A DNA stretch of 64,000 nucleotides, from contig NZ_JAJQKI010000006.1 of the NCBI RefSeq assembly GCF_023036475.1, positions 1 through 64,000 on the forward strand, in the 5' to 3' direction. The number at the start of each line of letters is the position of its first letter. The first letter of the stretch is position 1. Shown here one piece after another: positions 32,667 through 42,239 of this stretch. A program made the translations under genes and the position numbers. The notes beneath the pieces are model-generated. The model was not told the DNA's origin. It made no database searches and worked only from the letters and a program-made list of their open reading frames with translations. The stretch is from Bacillus pinisoli (lineage in GTDB: Bacteria > Bacillota > Bacilli > Bacillales > SA4).

Positions 32667-33908
32667 ATGGAAGAAAATCATATAAAAATCAAAGTCAGTG
32701 ATGTGACCAAGATTTTTGGAAAGTCATCAAAAAAGGCTTTGCAGTTAATGAAGGAAGGTAAATCCAAGGAACATATTCTGAAGGAAACCGGTTCTACAGT
32801 TGGGGTGAATCGAGCATCCTTTGAAGTAAAAGCTGGTGAAATTTTTGTTATCATGGGTTTATCAGGAAGTGGGAAATCAACTTTAGTAAGACTTCTTAAT
32901 CGTCTAATTGAACCGACAATTGGTCGTGTAGAAATTGATGGTAAAGACGTCGTGAAGATGAATAAGGAAGAACTAAGGGAAGTAAGAAGAAAGAAAATAA
33001 GTATGGTCTTTCAAAAATTTGCCCTGTTTCCTCATAAGACAGTATTAGAAAACACGGAGTATGGTTTGGAAATTCAAGGTGTAGAAAAGGCTGTAAGAAA
33101 TAAAAAAGCACTAGAAGCACTAGAGTTGGTAGGACTTAAGGGATATGAAAATCAGTACCCTAGTCAATTAAGTGGTGGAATGCAGCAACGTGTAGGACTA
33201 GCGAGAGCACTAGCAAATGATCCTGATGTTCTTTTAATGGATGAAGCATTTAGCGCATTGGATCCGTTAATTCGAAAAGATATGCAGGATGAGTTGCTAG
33301 AATTACAATCTACCATGGAGAAAACCATTGTCTTCATTACGCATGATTTAGATGAAGCCCTTCGGATTGGTGACCGGATTGCCTTGATGAAGGATGGAAA
33401 TATCGTGCAAATCGGAACACCTGAAGAGATATTAATGACACCTTCTAATGAATATGTTGAGAGATTCGTAGAGGACGTTGATCTTTCAAAGGTACTGACC
33501 GCACAACATGTTATGAAGCGAGCGGAGACCGTACAAGTCGATAAAGGTCCTCGAGTGGCTCTTAAGTTAATGAAGGATTTAGGTATTTCTTCTATATATG
33601 TTGTAGATAAACAACAAAAACTGTTAGGTGCGATTACAGCTAAAGATGCTTCAAAAGCAGCTGAAGGTAATCAAACATTAGAGACATTTATTGAAAGGGA
33701 TATTACTGCAGTTGAAACAGATACGTTATTAATTGATCTATTTGATAAAGTCTCTTCTGCAAATATACCTGTAGCAGTAACCGATGATAAGAACCGATTA
33801 AAAGGAATTTTAATAAGAGGTGCTGTAATCGGAGCGCTTGCTGGAAATGATCAATATATAAATGGTGCTAGTGAACCAGTTTTCTCTGAAGCTAAGGAGG
33901 TGATGTAA
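32667..33908 (+). CDS. opuAA: glycine betaine/proline ABC transporter ATP-binding protein OpuAA
   Basis: A 413-residue ATPase of an osmoprotectant importer. Walker A GLSGSGKST (about residues 62-70), Q-loop, signature LSGGMQQRV and Walker B VLLMDEAFSALDP are present, followed by a C-terminal pair of CBS domains (about 285-400), which sense ionic strength in this family. GAGGTGAAAG precedes ATG 32667. First of three genes; opuAB begins one base after its stop. Confidence 0.95.
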   Translation: MEENHIKIKVSDVTKIFGKSSKKALQLMKEGKSKEHILKETGSTVGVNRASFEVKAGEIFVIMGLSGSGKSTLVRLLNRLIEPTIGRVEIDGKDVVKMNKEELREVRRKKISMVFQKFALFPHKTVLENTEYGLEIQGVEKAVRNKKALEALELVGLKGYENQYPSQLSGGMQQRVGLARALANDPDVLLMDEAFSALDPLIRKDMQDELLELQSTMEKTIVFITHDLDEALRIGDRIALMKDGNIVQIGTPEEILMTPSNEYVERFVEDVDLSKVLTAQHVMKRAETVQVDKGPRVALKLMKDLGISSIYVVDKQQKLLGAITAKDASKAAEGNQTLETFIERDITAVETDTLLIDLFDKVSSANIPVAVTDDKNRLKGILIRGAVIGALAGNDQYINGASEPVFSEAKEVM

Positions 33909-33909
33909 A

Positions 33910-34758
33910 GTGGAAGGAATTTTACCAAAGCTTCCCTTAGCAGATTGGATTGATTTGTTGGTTGATTGGATGACGGCTACCTTTGGTGACTTGTTTGATG
34001 GAATCTCTGAAGGGGTTGAATTCTTCGTTGAAGGTATCGTAGCGGGGTTAGGTTTTATCCCTCCTATCCTATTAATAATTCTTGTAAGTTTACTAGCTTG
34101 GAAGGTTTGTAATAAACAAATTGCCTTATTTGGATTTTTAGGGCTATTACTTATTGATAATTTAGGTTACTGGGAAGGTATGCTAGAAACATTGGCTTTA
34201 GTTTTAACAGCAGTGTTGATCTCTGTGGTCATTGGAATACCAGTTGGAATTTGGGCTTCACAAAGTGAAAGAGCAAGACAGGTTGTTACACCGATACTGG
34301 ATTTCATGCAGACGATGCCAGCATTCGTATACTTATTACCAGCTATTTTCTTCTTTAGTATTGGTGTAGTACCAGGGGTAGTAGCATCGGTTATTTTTGC
34401 GATGCCACCAACGATTCGCTTAACCGTACTTGGTATTAAACAGGTACCGGCAGATTTAATAGAAGCAACAGAAGCATTTGGCTCTACAACCAAACAAAAA
34501 TTAATAAAGGTTCAATTACCTTTAGCAATGCCTACAATCATGGCAGGTATTAACCAAAGTATCATGCTTGCTTTATCAATGGTTGTTATTGCATCTATGG
34601 TTGGAGCACCAGGACTCGGTACAGAGGTTTATCGTGCCGTTACGCAAATTAAAACAGGTGTCGGGTTTGAGGCTGGTCTTGCAATAGTGGTAATCGCTAT
34701 TTTACTAGATCGCATCACTCAAAATATAGGAAAGAAAAAACAAGGGGGAACTGTATAA
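33910..34758 (+). CDS. opuAB: glycine betaine ABC transporter permease OpuAB
   Basis: A 282-residue permease with an N-terminal amphipathic region and about six to seven membrane segments. The cytoplasmic EAA loop EATEAFGSTTKQKLIKVQLP lies at about residues 185-204. The start is GTG 33910, with AAGGAGGTGATG overlapping the end of opuAA. Its stop overlaps the opuAC start (TAATG). It forms the membrane pore of the importer. Confidence 0.95.
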   Translation: MEGILPKLPLADWIDLLVDWMTATFGDLFDGISEGVEFFVEGIVAGLGFIPPILLIILVSLLAWKVCNKQIALFGFLGLLLIDNLGYWEGMLETLALVLTAVLISVVIGIPVGIWASQSERARQVVTPILDFMQTMPAFVYLLPAIFFFSIGVVPGVVASVIFAMPPTIRLTVLGIKQVPADLIEATEAFGSTTKQKLIKVQLPLAMPTIMAGINQSIMLALSMVVIASMVGAPGLGTEVYRAVTQIKTGVGFEAGLAIVVIAILLDRITQNIGKKKQGGTV

Positions 34759-35660
34759 TGTTTAAGAAATTAGTAGGAGTTACATCCGCACTAGCATTAA
34801 CATTAGGACTAGCTGCGTGTGGAGGAACTGAAACAGGTGGATCATCAGATTCAGAAGGCTCAGCTTCATCAGTAGGTGAACAGCTAGACTATGAAATTGT
34901 AGGTATTGACCCAGGTGCAGGACTAATGAAAATTACCATTGAACAAGTTTTACCTGAGTATGGTCTTGATGATTGGGAAGTAATAGAAGGTTCAGGAGCA
35001 GCGATGACAGCTGCATTAAAAAAGGCATATGACAAAGAGGAGCCTATCATTGTAACAGGTTGGAGTCCTCACTGGAAATTTGCTAGCTATGATTTAAAAT
35101 ATCTTGAGGATCCAAAAGGTATCTATGGTGGAGCAGAAGATGTAAACACAATTGTTCGCCAAGGATTGAAAGAAGATCATCCTGATGCGCATAAGCTTCT
35201 TGATCAATTTAACTGGGAGCCAGCACATATCGAGACAGTTATGAACTTAATCCAAGACGGTAGCGAACCAGCTGAAGCGGCAGCACAGTTTGTGAGTGAA
35301 AATGAAGAGTTAGTAAGCACTTGGACTGAAGGTGTTAATGAGGCTAACGGGGAAGAAATTAAAATCCTATACGTAGCATGGGATGACGTAATTGCAAGCT
35401 CTCATGTTGTGGAACATGCACTAGAGAGTGTTGGATATGAAGTAGAATTAGTTCAAGTTGACGCTGGTCCAATGTGGGCAGGTGTGGCAGACGGTAGTGG
35501 TGACGTTACAGTAGGTGCTTGGTTACCCACAACTCACGCAGACTACTATGCTGAATACGAAGGCAAGTTTGAAGACCTTGGTCCAAACTTAACTGGAACG
35601 AAACTAGGTTTAGTCGTACCAGCTTACATGGACATCGATTCCATTGAAGATCTAAAATAG
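34758..35660 (+). CDS. opuAC: glycine betaine-binding lipoprotein OpuAC
   Basis: A 300-residue extracellular lipoprotein of the OpuAC/ProX type. The lipobox is GLAAC (Cys21), then a Gly/Ser-rich linker and two lobes. Trp residues that can form the betaine cage are seen in VTGWSPHWKF, WDDV, PMWAG and GAWLPTTHADY. It delivers glycine betaine or proline betaine to OpuAA-OpuAB. It overlaps opuAB by one base and is followed by a terminator. Confidence 0.95.
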   Translation: MFKKLVGVTSALALTLGLAACGGTETGGSSDSEGSASSVGEQLDYEIVGIDPGAGLMKITIEQVLPEYGLDDWEVIEGSGAAMTAALKKAYDKEEPIIVTGWSPHWKFASYDLKYLEDPKGIYGGAEDVNTIVRQGLKEDHPDAHKLLDQFNWEPAHIETVMNLIQDGSEPAEAAAQFVSENEELVSTWTEGVNEANGEEIKILYVAWDDVIASSHVVEHALESVGYEVELVQVDAGPMWAGVADGSGDVTVGAWLPTTHADYYAEYEGKFEDLGPNLTGTKLGLVVPAYMDIDSIEDLK

Positions 35661-35693
35661 TTACAAAAAGTTGAATAAGCTTGATTAACTGAG

Positions 35694-35727
35694 AAGGCAG
35701 CTGACAAAAAAATCAGCTGCCATTTTC
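35694..35727 (+). terminator. terminator of opuA operon
   Basis: GGCAGCTGA and TCAGCTGCC pair around an A-rich loop, followed by ATTTTCT. Confidence 0.85.
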
Positions 35728-35740
35728 TATGTTGTATGGA

Positions 35741-35795
35741 CTTTAACACGTTAGAGCATCGGGGGCCAGGCCCCCGATGCTCTAAAGTGTTAAAG
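35741..35795. repeat. GC-core palindrome, copy D
   Basis: A 55-bp palindrome centred on A35768 with one mismatch (G35750/A35786). Arms read CTTTAACACGTTAGAGCATC then GGGGGCC. It lies between the opuA terminator and gatC. Confidence 0.92.
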
Positions 35796-35884
35796 TGAAT
35801 GCCTGCGATTAGTTGATTAAAGCTAGAAATCTCTGGTATTATCAGTATATTGTTAGTGTACCGATATTCGGAGGTGAAGGGTAA

Positions 35885-36175
35885 ATGTCACGTATTTCTA
35901 AGGATCAAGTGATGCACGTAGCTAATTTAGCTCGTTTAGCAGTCACAGAAGAAGAGGCAGAACTGTTTCAGAAGCAATTAGATGCGATTATTACATTTGC
36001 AGAGCAATTAAATGAATTAAACACAGATGATGTAGCACCTACCTCACATGTACTTGAGATGAAGAATGTACTGAGGGAGGACAAGCCTGGAAAAGGACTT
36101 CCTGTAGAGGAAGTTATGAAGAATGCACCTGATCATAAAGATGGACAAGTTCGCGTTCCAGCGATTCTGGAGTAA
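35885..36175 (+). CDS. gatC: Asp-tRNA(Asn)/Glu-tRNA(Gln) amidotransferase subunit GatC
   Basis: A 96-residue subunit that wraps around GatA and stabilises the GatCAB complex, which amidates Glu-tRNA(Gln) in Gram-positives. Typical [15 protein letters not shown]-terminus and [31 protein letters not shown] precedes ATG 35885. gatA begins 13 bases after its stop. Confidence 0.96.
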   Translation: MSRISKDQVMHVANLARLAVTEEEAELFQKQLDAIITFAEQLNELNTDDVAPTSHVLEMKNVLREDKPGKGLPVEEVMKNAPDHKDGQVRVPAILE

Positions 36176-36188
36176 GGGAGGGAAAAGT

Positions 36189-37646
36189 ATGTCATTGTTT
36201 GACCATAAGATATCTGAGTTACATAGTAAATTACATAAGAAAGAAATCAGTGCTACAGACCTCGTTGATGAATCGTATAAGCGAATTCATGCTGTTGAGG
36301 ATAAAGTTAAAGCGTTTTTGACTTTAAATGAGGAAACGGCTCGTGCTCAAGCTAAAGAAATAGATGACCAGCTCGGAAATAAAAATGAGTTCGGACTGTT
36401 GTTCGGACTTCCCATTGGGGTAAAGGACAATATCGTCACAAAAGGACTTCGCACTACATGTGCTAGTCAAATCCTTGCAAACTTTGATCCTATATATGAC
36501 GCTACAGTTGTGGAAAAGCTACATGCAGCCGAAGCGATTACAATTGGAAAGCTTAATATGGATGAATTTGCGATGGGTTCCTCAAATGAAAACTCAAGTT
36601 TTGTAGCGACAAGAAACCCTTGGAATACCGATTATGTCCCAGGAGGTTCTAGTGGAGGTTCGGCTGCAGCTGTTGCGGCAGGTGAAGTACTATTCTCTCT
36701 TGGCTCTGACACGGGTGGATCTATACGACAACCAGCAGCCTATTGTGGAGTCGTTGGTCTGAAGCCTACATACGGAAGAGTTTCTCGTTATGGTCTAGTT
36801 GCCTTTGCTTCTTCTTTAGACCAGATTGGACCAATCACGAATACGGTTGAGGACAATGCGTACTTATTACAAGCAATATCAGGACAAGATCCGATGGATT
36901 CAACTTCCGCCAACGTGGAAGTACCAGATTTCTTATCCTCTTTAACAGGAGATGTAAAAGGTTTAAAAATCGCTGTTCCTAAGGAATACCTTGGTGAAGG
37001 TGTACAAGATTACGTTCGCCAGTCAGTCCTAGATGCACTGAAAGTACTAGAAGGTCTTGGTGCAACATGGGAAGAAGTATCCCTTCCACATTCCAAATAT
37101 GCCCTAGCGACTTATTACCTACTATCTTCATCAGAAGCATCTGCGAACCTAGCACGTTTTGACGGAGTACGTTACGGAGTTCGTTCTGATAACGCCAGAA
37201 ATCTACTTGAGCTTTACAAACAAACAAGAAGCGAAGGCTTCGGTGATGAAGTAAAACGCCGTATCATGCTTGGGACCTTCGCATTAAGCTCAGGTTATTA
37301 CGATGCTTACTATATTAAAGCTCAAAAGGTCCGTACTTTAATTAAACAGGACTTTGAGGACATTTTTGAAAAATATGATGTCATTATTGGTCCGACAGCA
37401 CCTTCACACGCGTTTAAGCTTGGTGAAAAGACAAAAGACCCGATGACCATGTATGCAAACGATATTTTAACCATTCCGGTAAACCTCGCAGGAGTACCTG
37501 GAATCTCTGTGCCGTGCGGATTCTCTGATGGACTACCACTTGGTTTACAGATCATTGGTAAGCATTTTGACGAATCAACCATATACCGAGTTGCTCATGC
37601 GTTTGAACAGGCAACCGACCATCATAAACAAAGACCTAATCTATAA
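36189..37646 (+). CDS. gatA: amidotransferase subunit GatA
   Basis: A 485-residue amidase-signature enzyme that releases ammonia from glutamine for GatB. The catalytic Lys-cisSer-Ser elements are visible in PIGVKDNI and [15 protein letters not shown] with [14 protein letters not shown] (about residues 150-185). ATG 36189 is used: GGGAGGGAAAAGT lies before it, whereas an in-frame ATG at 36123 lies within gatC. It is followed by gatB. Confidence 0.97.
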   Translation: MSLFDHKISELHSKLHKKEISATDLVDESYKRIHAVEDKVKAFLTLNEETARAQAKEIDDQLGNKNEFGLLFGLPIGVKDNIVTKGLRTTCASQILANFDPIYDATVVEKLHAAEAITIGKLNMDEFAMGSSNENSSFVATRNPWNTDYVPGGSSGGSAAAVAAGEVLFSLGSDTGGSIRQPAAYCGVVGLKPTYGRVSRYGLVAFASSLDQIGPITNTVEDNAYLLQAISGQDPMDSTSANVEVPDFLSSLTGDVKGLKIAVPKEYLGEGVQDYVRQSVLDALKVLEGLGATWEEVSLPHSKYALATYYLLSSSEASANLARFDGVRYGVRSDNARNLLELYKQTRSEGFGDEVKRRIMLGTFALSSGYYDAYYIKAQKVRTLIKQDFEDIFEKYDVIIGPTAPSHAFKLGEKTKDPMTMYANDILTIPVNLAGVPGISVPCGFSDGLPLGLQIIGKHFDESTIYRVAHAFEQATDHHKQRPNL

Positions 37647-37659
37647 GGGGGGATAGACA

Positions 37660-39090
37660 ATGAACTTTGAAACAATAATTGGACTTGAAGTCCATGTCGA
37701 GCTAAAAACGGACTCAAAGATCTTTTCTAACAGTCCGAACCATTTTGGAGCGGCCCCTAATACACAAACAAGTGTTATTGATTTAGGGTATCCTGGTGTT
37801 TTACCGGTTTTAAACAAACGAGCAGTTGAATATGCAATGAAAGCGGCGATGGCATTAAACTGTGAAGTCGCAACACATACGAAGTTTGACCGTAAAAACT
37901 ATTTTTATCCTGACAATCCAAAAGCATATCAAATCTCTCAATTTGATCAGCCTATTGGTCAAAACGGGTGGATTGAAATTGAAGTAAATGGTGAAAAAAA
38001 GAGAATTGGCATTACCCGTCTTCATTTAGAAGAAGATGCAGGAAAGCTAACTCACACGGGTGACGGCTATTCACTAGTTGATTTCAATCGTCAAGGCACA
38101 CCACTAGTGGAGATCGTTTCAGAACCAGATATTCGTACACCTGAAGAGGCTTATGCGTATCTAGAAAAGTTAAAATCCATTATTCAATACACTGGCGTTT
38201 CCGATTGTAAGATGGAGGAGGGTTCCCTTCGTTGTGATGCGAATATCTCCTTACGTCCAATTGGGCAGGAAAAGTTCGGAACAAAGACGGAGCTGAAAAA
38301 CTTAAATTCATTTGCTTTTGTCCAAAAGGGTCTTGAATTTGAAGAGAAACGTCAGGAGAAGGTTTTGCTTTCTGGTGGAGTAATTGAACAAGAAACACGC
38401 CGCTATGACGAATCAAAGAAAGAAACGATTTTAATGCGTGTAAAAGAGGGATCCGATGATTATCGATACTTCCCAGAGCCAGATCTCGTTCCGCTATATA
38501 TTGATGAAGAATGGAAAGAGCGCATTCGAGCAGAAATTCCAGAACTTCCAGATGCACGTAAAAAGCGTTATGTAGAAGAGTTTGGATTACCAATCTATGA
38601 TGCTAATGTTTTAACCGTGACAAAGGAAATGTCTGATTTCTTTGAAGCAACCGTTAAAAGCGGAGCAGATCCGAAGTTAGCTACAAACTGGTTAATGGGT
38701 GATGTATCAGCCTACTTAAATTCTGCTGGTAAAGAACTTGATGAGATTGCGTTAACACCAGAAAGTTTAGCGAAAACGGTAAGCCTCATTCAAGATGGAA
38801 CCCTTTCCTCTAAGCTAGCGAAAAAAGTATTCCAAGAGCTTCTAGAAAAAGGTGGAGATCCTGAACAAATTGTTAAAGAGAAGGGGCTAGTCCAAATCTC
38901 TGATGAGGGCACACTTCGTAAAATCGTGACGGAAACACTTGATGCAAATCCTCAATCAATAGATGATTTCAAAAGTGGGAAGGAACGAGCGATTGGCTTC
39001 CTAGTTGGTCAAATTATGAAAGCAACAAAAGGCCAGGCAAATCCACCATTAGTAAATAAAATATTGCTAGAAGAGATTAAACTTAGATAA
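37660..39090 (+). CDS. gatB: amidotransferase subunit GatB
   Basis: A 476-residue kinase/transamidase subunit that activates the tRNA-bound Glu or Asp and binds the tRNA through its C-terminal YqeY-like tail. Signatures include [11 protein letters not shown] (residues 6-16), [16 protein letters not shown] and LEEDAGK. Start ATG 37660 behind AAGGGGGGATAG. Last gene of the operon. Confidence 0.97.
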   Translation: MNFETIIGLEVHVELKTDSKIFSNSPNHFGAAPNTQTSVIDLGYPGVLPVLNKRAVEYAMKAAMALNCEVATHTKFDRKNYFYPDNPKAYQISQFDQPIGQNGWIEIEVNGEKKRIGITRLHLEEDAGKLTHTGDGYSLVDFNRQGTPLVEIVSEPDIRTPEEAYAYLEKLKSIIQYTGVSDCKMEEGSLRCDANISLRPIGQEKFGTKTELKNLNSFAFVQKGLEFEEKRQEKVLLSGGVIEQETRRYDESKKETILMRVKEGSDDYRYFPEPDLVPLYIDEEWKERIRAEIPELPDARKKRYVEEFGLPIYDANVLTVTKEMSDFFEATVKSGADPKLATNWLMGDVSAYLNSAGKELDEIALTPESLAKTVSLIQDGTLSSKLAKKVFQELLEKGGDPEQIVKEKGLVQISDEGTLRKIVTETLDANPQSIDDFKSGKERAIGFLVGQIMKATKGQANPPLVNKILLEEIKLR

Positions 39091-39106
39091 CAATATCAAG
39101 CAGTTA

Positions 39107-39133
39107 AAAAGCACTCTACAAGGAGTGCTTTTT
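39107..39133. terminator. bidirectional terminator between gatB and minus-strand gene
   Basis: AAAAAGCACTC and GAGTGCTTTTT pair around TACAAG; A- and T-runs on both sides serve both converging genes. Confidence 0.88.
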
Positions 39134-39350
39134 AATGCTTAGTTGAAGAGATATGATCGATCTCTTTAAAAGATAAGGTATAGACTGATTTTTCATCATC
39201 GTTATAAAGCTGGATATATTTTTCATTCATATCATATGCTAATAGTCTTCCATAAAGTCGGACACGTCCTTTTTTTACTTTCATTAAATCAACGTATATG
39301 AGTTCATTTGAAAGAATCCAAGCGTTAAAATTTCTCTCCCAAGTCTCCAT
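39132..39350 (-). CDS. small hypothetical protein (72 aa)
   Basis: A 72-residue soluble protein, convergent with gatB. It opens METWERNFNAWILSNE and has a beta-rich middle (GRVRLYGRLLAYD, YIQLYNDDEKSVYTLSF), reminiscent of an Sm-like or SH3-like small barrel, but I do not recognise a family. GGGGGAAAATTA precedes the ATG at 39350, and a shared terminator follows it. Both support a real gene. Confidence 0.6.
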   Translation of the reverse strand: METWERNFNAWILSNELIYVDLMKVKKGRVRLYGRLLAYDMNEKYIQLYNDDEKSVYTLSFKEIDHISSTKH

Positions 39351-39453
39351 TAATTTTCCCCCATTACCATTTAAAGATTTTCTTAGTATGCTGAGTAGCC
39401 TTGCAATTTATAATCCATCATAGAAAATAGAGCATACTGACCATGTGAAAAAA

Positions 39454-39482
39454 TTGGATATGTATAAATTTTCCGGTATAAT
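39454..39482 (+). promoter_or_regulatory. sigma-A promoter of dgkB
   Basis: -35 TTGGAT, exact 17-base spacer, -10 TATAAT (39477-39482). The leader to dgkB would be about 125 nt. Confidence 0.7.
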
Positions 39483-39613
39483 AGAAAAGGCTTATTTCAA
39501 ATACATATGGTATAAGGCCTAAATCCTAAGAATATACTCTCAAAAAAAGTGTGTGTACTAGTTTTAAAAAGAGAACGACATTCCCATAAATATAAATAAC
39601 AGGATGATGAAAA

Positions 39614-40522
39614 ATGAAACGTGCGAGAATAATCTATAATCCAACTTCAGGAAGAGAGCTTTTCAAAAAGCATTTACCAGAAGTGTTACAAAAGTTAGAG
39701 CAAGCTGGCTTTGAAACATCTTGTCATGCTACCACAGGGGCTGGTGATGCAACGAGAGCAGCTAGCCTAGCAGTTGAGCGCAGGTTTGATGTGGTGATTG
39801 CAGCGGGTGGAGATGGAACCATTAATGAAGTAGTCAATGGGCTTGCTGAACAGGAGTACCGACCAACATTAGGTATTATTCCAGTAGGGACAACCAATGA
39901 CTTTGCCCGTGCCATCGGGGTACCCAGAACGATTGAAGAAGCAACGAACATCATTTGTGAAGGTGAAACGCTTCCGATAGACATCGGGAAAGTAAATGGT
40001 CAATTCTTTATAAATATAGCAGGTGGTGGAAGATTAACGGAATTGACGTATGAAGTGCCAAGTAAGTTAAAAACGGTACTTGGCCAGCTTGCCTATTATT
40101 TAAAAGGAATGGAAATTCTACCGTCCATTCGTCCAACTCAGGTTGAAATTGAATATGACGGAAAGGTTTTTGAAGGAGACATCATGTTGTTTCTAGTATG
40201 TAACACAAATTCAGTCGGTGGATTTGAGAAACTTGCTCCTGCAGCCAATTTTAGTGATGGGATGTTTGACTTAATTATTCTAAAAAAAGCGAATCTAGCT
40301 GATTTTGTAAAAATTGCGAGCCTCGCCTTAAAAGGGGAACACTTAACGGATCCTCATATCATCTATACAAAAGCAAACCGAATTAAGGTGAGTACGACCG
40401 ATAAAATGCAGTTAAACTTAGACGGTGAATATGGTGGAGTCGTACCAAGTGAATTTATTAATTACTATCAACATTTAAATGTATTCGTAGCAAAAGAAAA
40501 AGTGACGCAGATATACGGTTAA
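39614..40522 (+). CDS. dgkB: diacylglycerol kinase DgkB (DagK)
   Basis: A 302-residue soluble lipid kinase that phosphorylates diacylglycerol released by lipoteichoic acid synthesis, returning it to phospholipid. The catalytic loop AAGGDGTINEVVNGL lies at about residues 61-75, with PVGTTNDFARAIG and the C-terminal NLDGEYGG. Close to B. subtilis DgkB (YerQ) in length and in gene order before rlmCD. AGGATGATGAAAA precedes ATG 39614. Confidence 0.95.
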   Translation: MKRARIIYNPTSGRELFKKHLPEVLQKLEQAGFETSCHATTGAGDATRAASLAVERRFDVVIAAGGDGTINEVVNGLAEQEYRPTLGIIPVGTTNDFARAIGVPRTIEEATNIICEGETLPIDIGKVNGQFFINIAGGGRLTELTYEVPSKLKTVLGQLAYYLKGMEILPSIRPTQVEIEYDGKVFEGDIMLFLVCNTNSVGGFEKLAPAANFSDGMFDLIILKKANLADFVKIASLALKGEHLTDPHIIYTKANRIKVSTTDKMQLNLDGEYGGVVPSEFINYYQHLNVFVAKEKVTQIYG

Positions 40523-40527
40523 CTAAA

Positions 40528-40555
40528 ACAGATCCAGACGGGTCTGTTTTTTTTG
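40528..40555 (+). terminator. terminator after dgkB
   Basis: ACAGATCC pairs with GGGTCTGT around AGAC, followed by eight T. Confidence 0.88.
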
Positions 40556-40629
40556 TTATCCAGCAACAACTATTGATTTCTAATGACCATCTTACTCACC
40601 TCTGCATATTTTACTATGAGGTGAAAAGT

Positions 40630-41043
40630 GTGGTACATGAGGGATTGTTTTTATATGGGAATCTCATTTTGACGGTTATGTTATTTATGTATATTTTTAG
40701 AATTCGGAGGCTGATTGGTTTTCAGCTGGGGATGAATATATCGATGATTGCTGGAGGTATGGTTGCCATTACAACGGGTGTATTGTTGATTGCACAGTTT
40801 CCGTTACAGTTTGCACCTGTGACGATTGTTACTGCCATTTTAGGAATGGTGGTTGGAGGAGTGTTCGGAGCGCTTTTTGACTATCAAACGATGCTTACGG
40901 GTTGGGCAAACGGACTAATGATGGGATTAATGGCGCCAATGGTAGGGGCTGTTACGGATGGGTCTAGTTTATTCTTGTGGTTTATGGAACTGGCGTTAAT
41001 TGTAGCATATAGTTTTGTTGCGATTTCAGCCAGAGGAACATAA
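40630..41043 (+). CDS. small hydrophobic membrane protein (first of pair)
   Basis: A 137-residue protein with four hydrophobic segments, including a glycine-rich stretch (AILGMVVGGVFGALFDYQTMLTG). I do not recognise a named family. The second protein directly downstream has the same layout (GVLLGALFGSLYKMQTILLG), so the two are probably paralogues from a tandem duplication. GTG 40630 follows GAGGTGAAAA; an in-frame ATG at 40573 lies before this site. With the following Sco gene it forms a three-gene unit inserted between dgkB and rlmCD. Confidence 0.7.
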   Translation: MVHEGLFLYGNLILTVMLFMYIFRIRRLIGFQLGMNISMIAGGMVAITTGVLLIAQFPLQFAPVTIVTAILGMVVGGVFGALFDYQTMLTGWANGLMMGLMAPMVGAVTDGSSLFLWFMELALIVAYSFVAISARGT

Positions 41044-41056
41044 AGGGTGTGAACCA

Positions 41057-41509
41057 ATGGTTATTTTACTAACGTTCGTGCAGCTTCTAGTTATCTTTCA
41101 TACGTATTATTCCTTATCCCAACGTAAGGAATTATTTGATGACCGCTTTGGAAAAAATTATACGTTCGCTTCTACAGGTGTTAGTAGTTTCTTTCTAGCT
41201 ATGATGCTCATATTTCTTATCCCTGGGACTTCCTTTATGGTCATTGCAGCAGTGATAGTCGGAGTCTTGCTAGGTGCATTATTTGGTTCTTTATATAAGA
41301 TGCAAACGATACTTCTAGGGATTTGGAACGGAGGAATTGGAGGATTAATGGGAAGTATGTTGGGATTAGTGGTATTAGATCCTTCGTTATGTGGGTTACC
41401 AGGGACAGCTGCCCGAGATATCGCAAATAATATAATCCTTTTCTCTATATTTGGGACGATCATTCTATTTACCACCATGTGGTTGGTTAGGTTTTCACTT
41501 CGCGTGTAA
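41057..41509 (+). CDS. small hydrophobic membrane protein (second of pair)
   Basis: A 150-residue protein with about four membrane segments, similar in pattern to the preceding gene (a loop with G-A-L-F-G-x-L-Y-K-M-Q-T in place of G-A-L-F-D-Y-Q-T). ATG 41057 lies 13 bases after the previous stop with AAAGGGTGTGAA upstream. The Sco gene starts eight bases after its stop. A role in copper handling or cytochrome oxidase assembly is suggested only by that neighbour. Confidence 0.7.
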   Translation: MVILLTFVQLLVIFHTYYSLSQRKELFDDRFGKNYTFASTGVSSFFLAMMLIFLIPGTSFMVIAAVIVGVLLGALFGSLYKMQTILLGIWNGGIGGLMGSMLGLVVLDPSLCGLPGTAARDIANNIILFSIFGTIILFTTMWLVRFSLRV

Positions 41510-41517
41510 GGAGGGAC

Positions 41518-42099
41518 ATGATGAAAAAATGGATATGGGTCATGCTGGTAGTGGCTGGATCGGTACTGGTCTACTTCTTATGGCCAAATGATGAAAAACT
41601 GCCAGCATTGAAAAGTATAGAACCCTTTCAGGTAGAGACAATGGAAGGTGACACCTATGATTTTAATAATAATAAAGTAAAAATCGTGGCTTTCTTTTAT
41701 ACAAACTGCCCTGATATATGCCCTTTAACGTTTGTGGATCTAAAGCAATTACAGGAGCAGTTAAAAGAAAAAGGGACATTCGCTGAAAAGATCGAGTTTG
41801 TAACTGTCACCCTAGATCCAGAGTTTGATACGAAGGAAAGATTAGTACAATATGCAAACGCATTTGACGTAGATCCTACGGGCTGGAAGGTAGTCAGAAC
41901 TTCTCTAGAACAGACAGACGATATTGCAACCGATTTTCAAATGAGTTTTAAGAAAGAAGATAACTTTATTGTCCACCGGACTACCATGTATCTAGTTGAC
42001 GCTGACCATAAAATTCGTGCCTTATACGATATGGCTGATCCAGATGAAAAGGTAGACCTTAATCAGATTATGATGGATTTAACAGAACTTGTTGAGTAA
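41518..42099 (+). CDS. SCO1/SenC family copper-binding protein
   Basis: A 193-residue membrane-anchored thioredoxin-fold protein. An N-terminal membrane anchor (residues 3-21) leads to the extracellular domain with the copper-ligand motif C-P-D-I-C-P (about residues 64-69) and a distal His in FIVHRTTMYLVD. SCO proteins deliver copper to the CuA site of cytochrome oxidase or act as thiol oxidoreductases. AAGGAGGGAC precedes the double ATG at 41518. Resembles B. subtilis YpmQ. Confidence 0.9.
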   Translation: MMKKWIWVMLVVAGSVLVYFLWPNDEKLPALKSIEPFQVETMEGDTYDFNNNKVKIVAFFYTNCPDICPLTFVDLKQLQEQLKEKGTFAEKIEFVTVTLDPEFDTKERLVQYANAFDVDPTGWKVVRTSLEQTDDIATDFQMSFKKEDNFIVHRTTMYLVDADHKIRALYDMADPDEKVDLNQIMMDLTELVE

Positions 42100-42239
42100 G
42101 GCTTTTCGTATAAAAGAGACTTGAGTAAATAGCTTTCACTACCCTATCTATGATAAAATGACGGCAGTCATCTAATAAAAAGGCTGTTACTAAAATGGAA
42201 TAACGGATAAGTACAGAGCCTCTAAAAAGGAAGAAGTAT

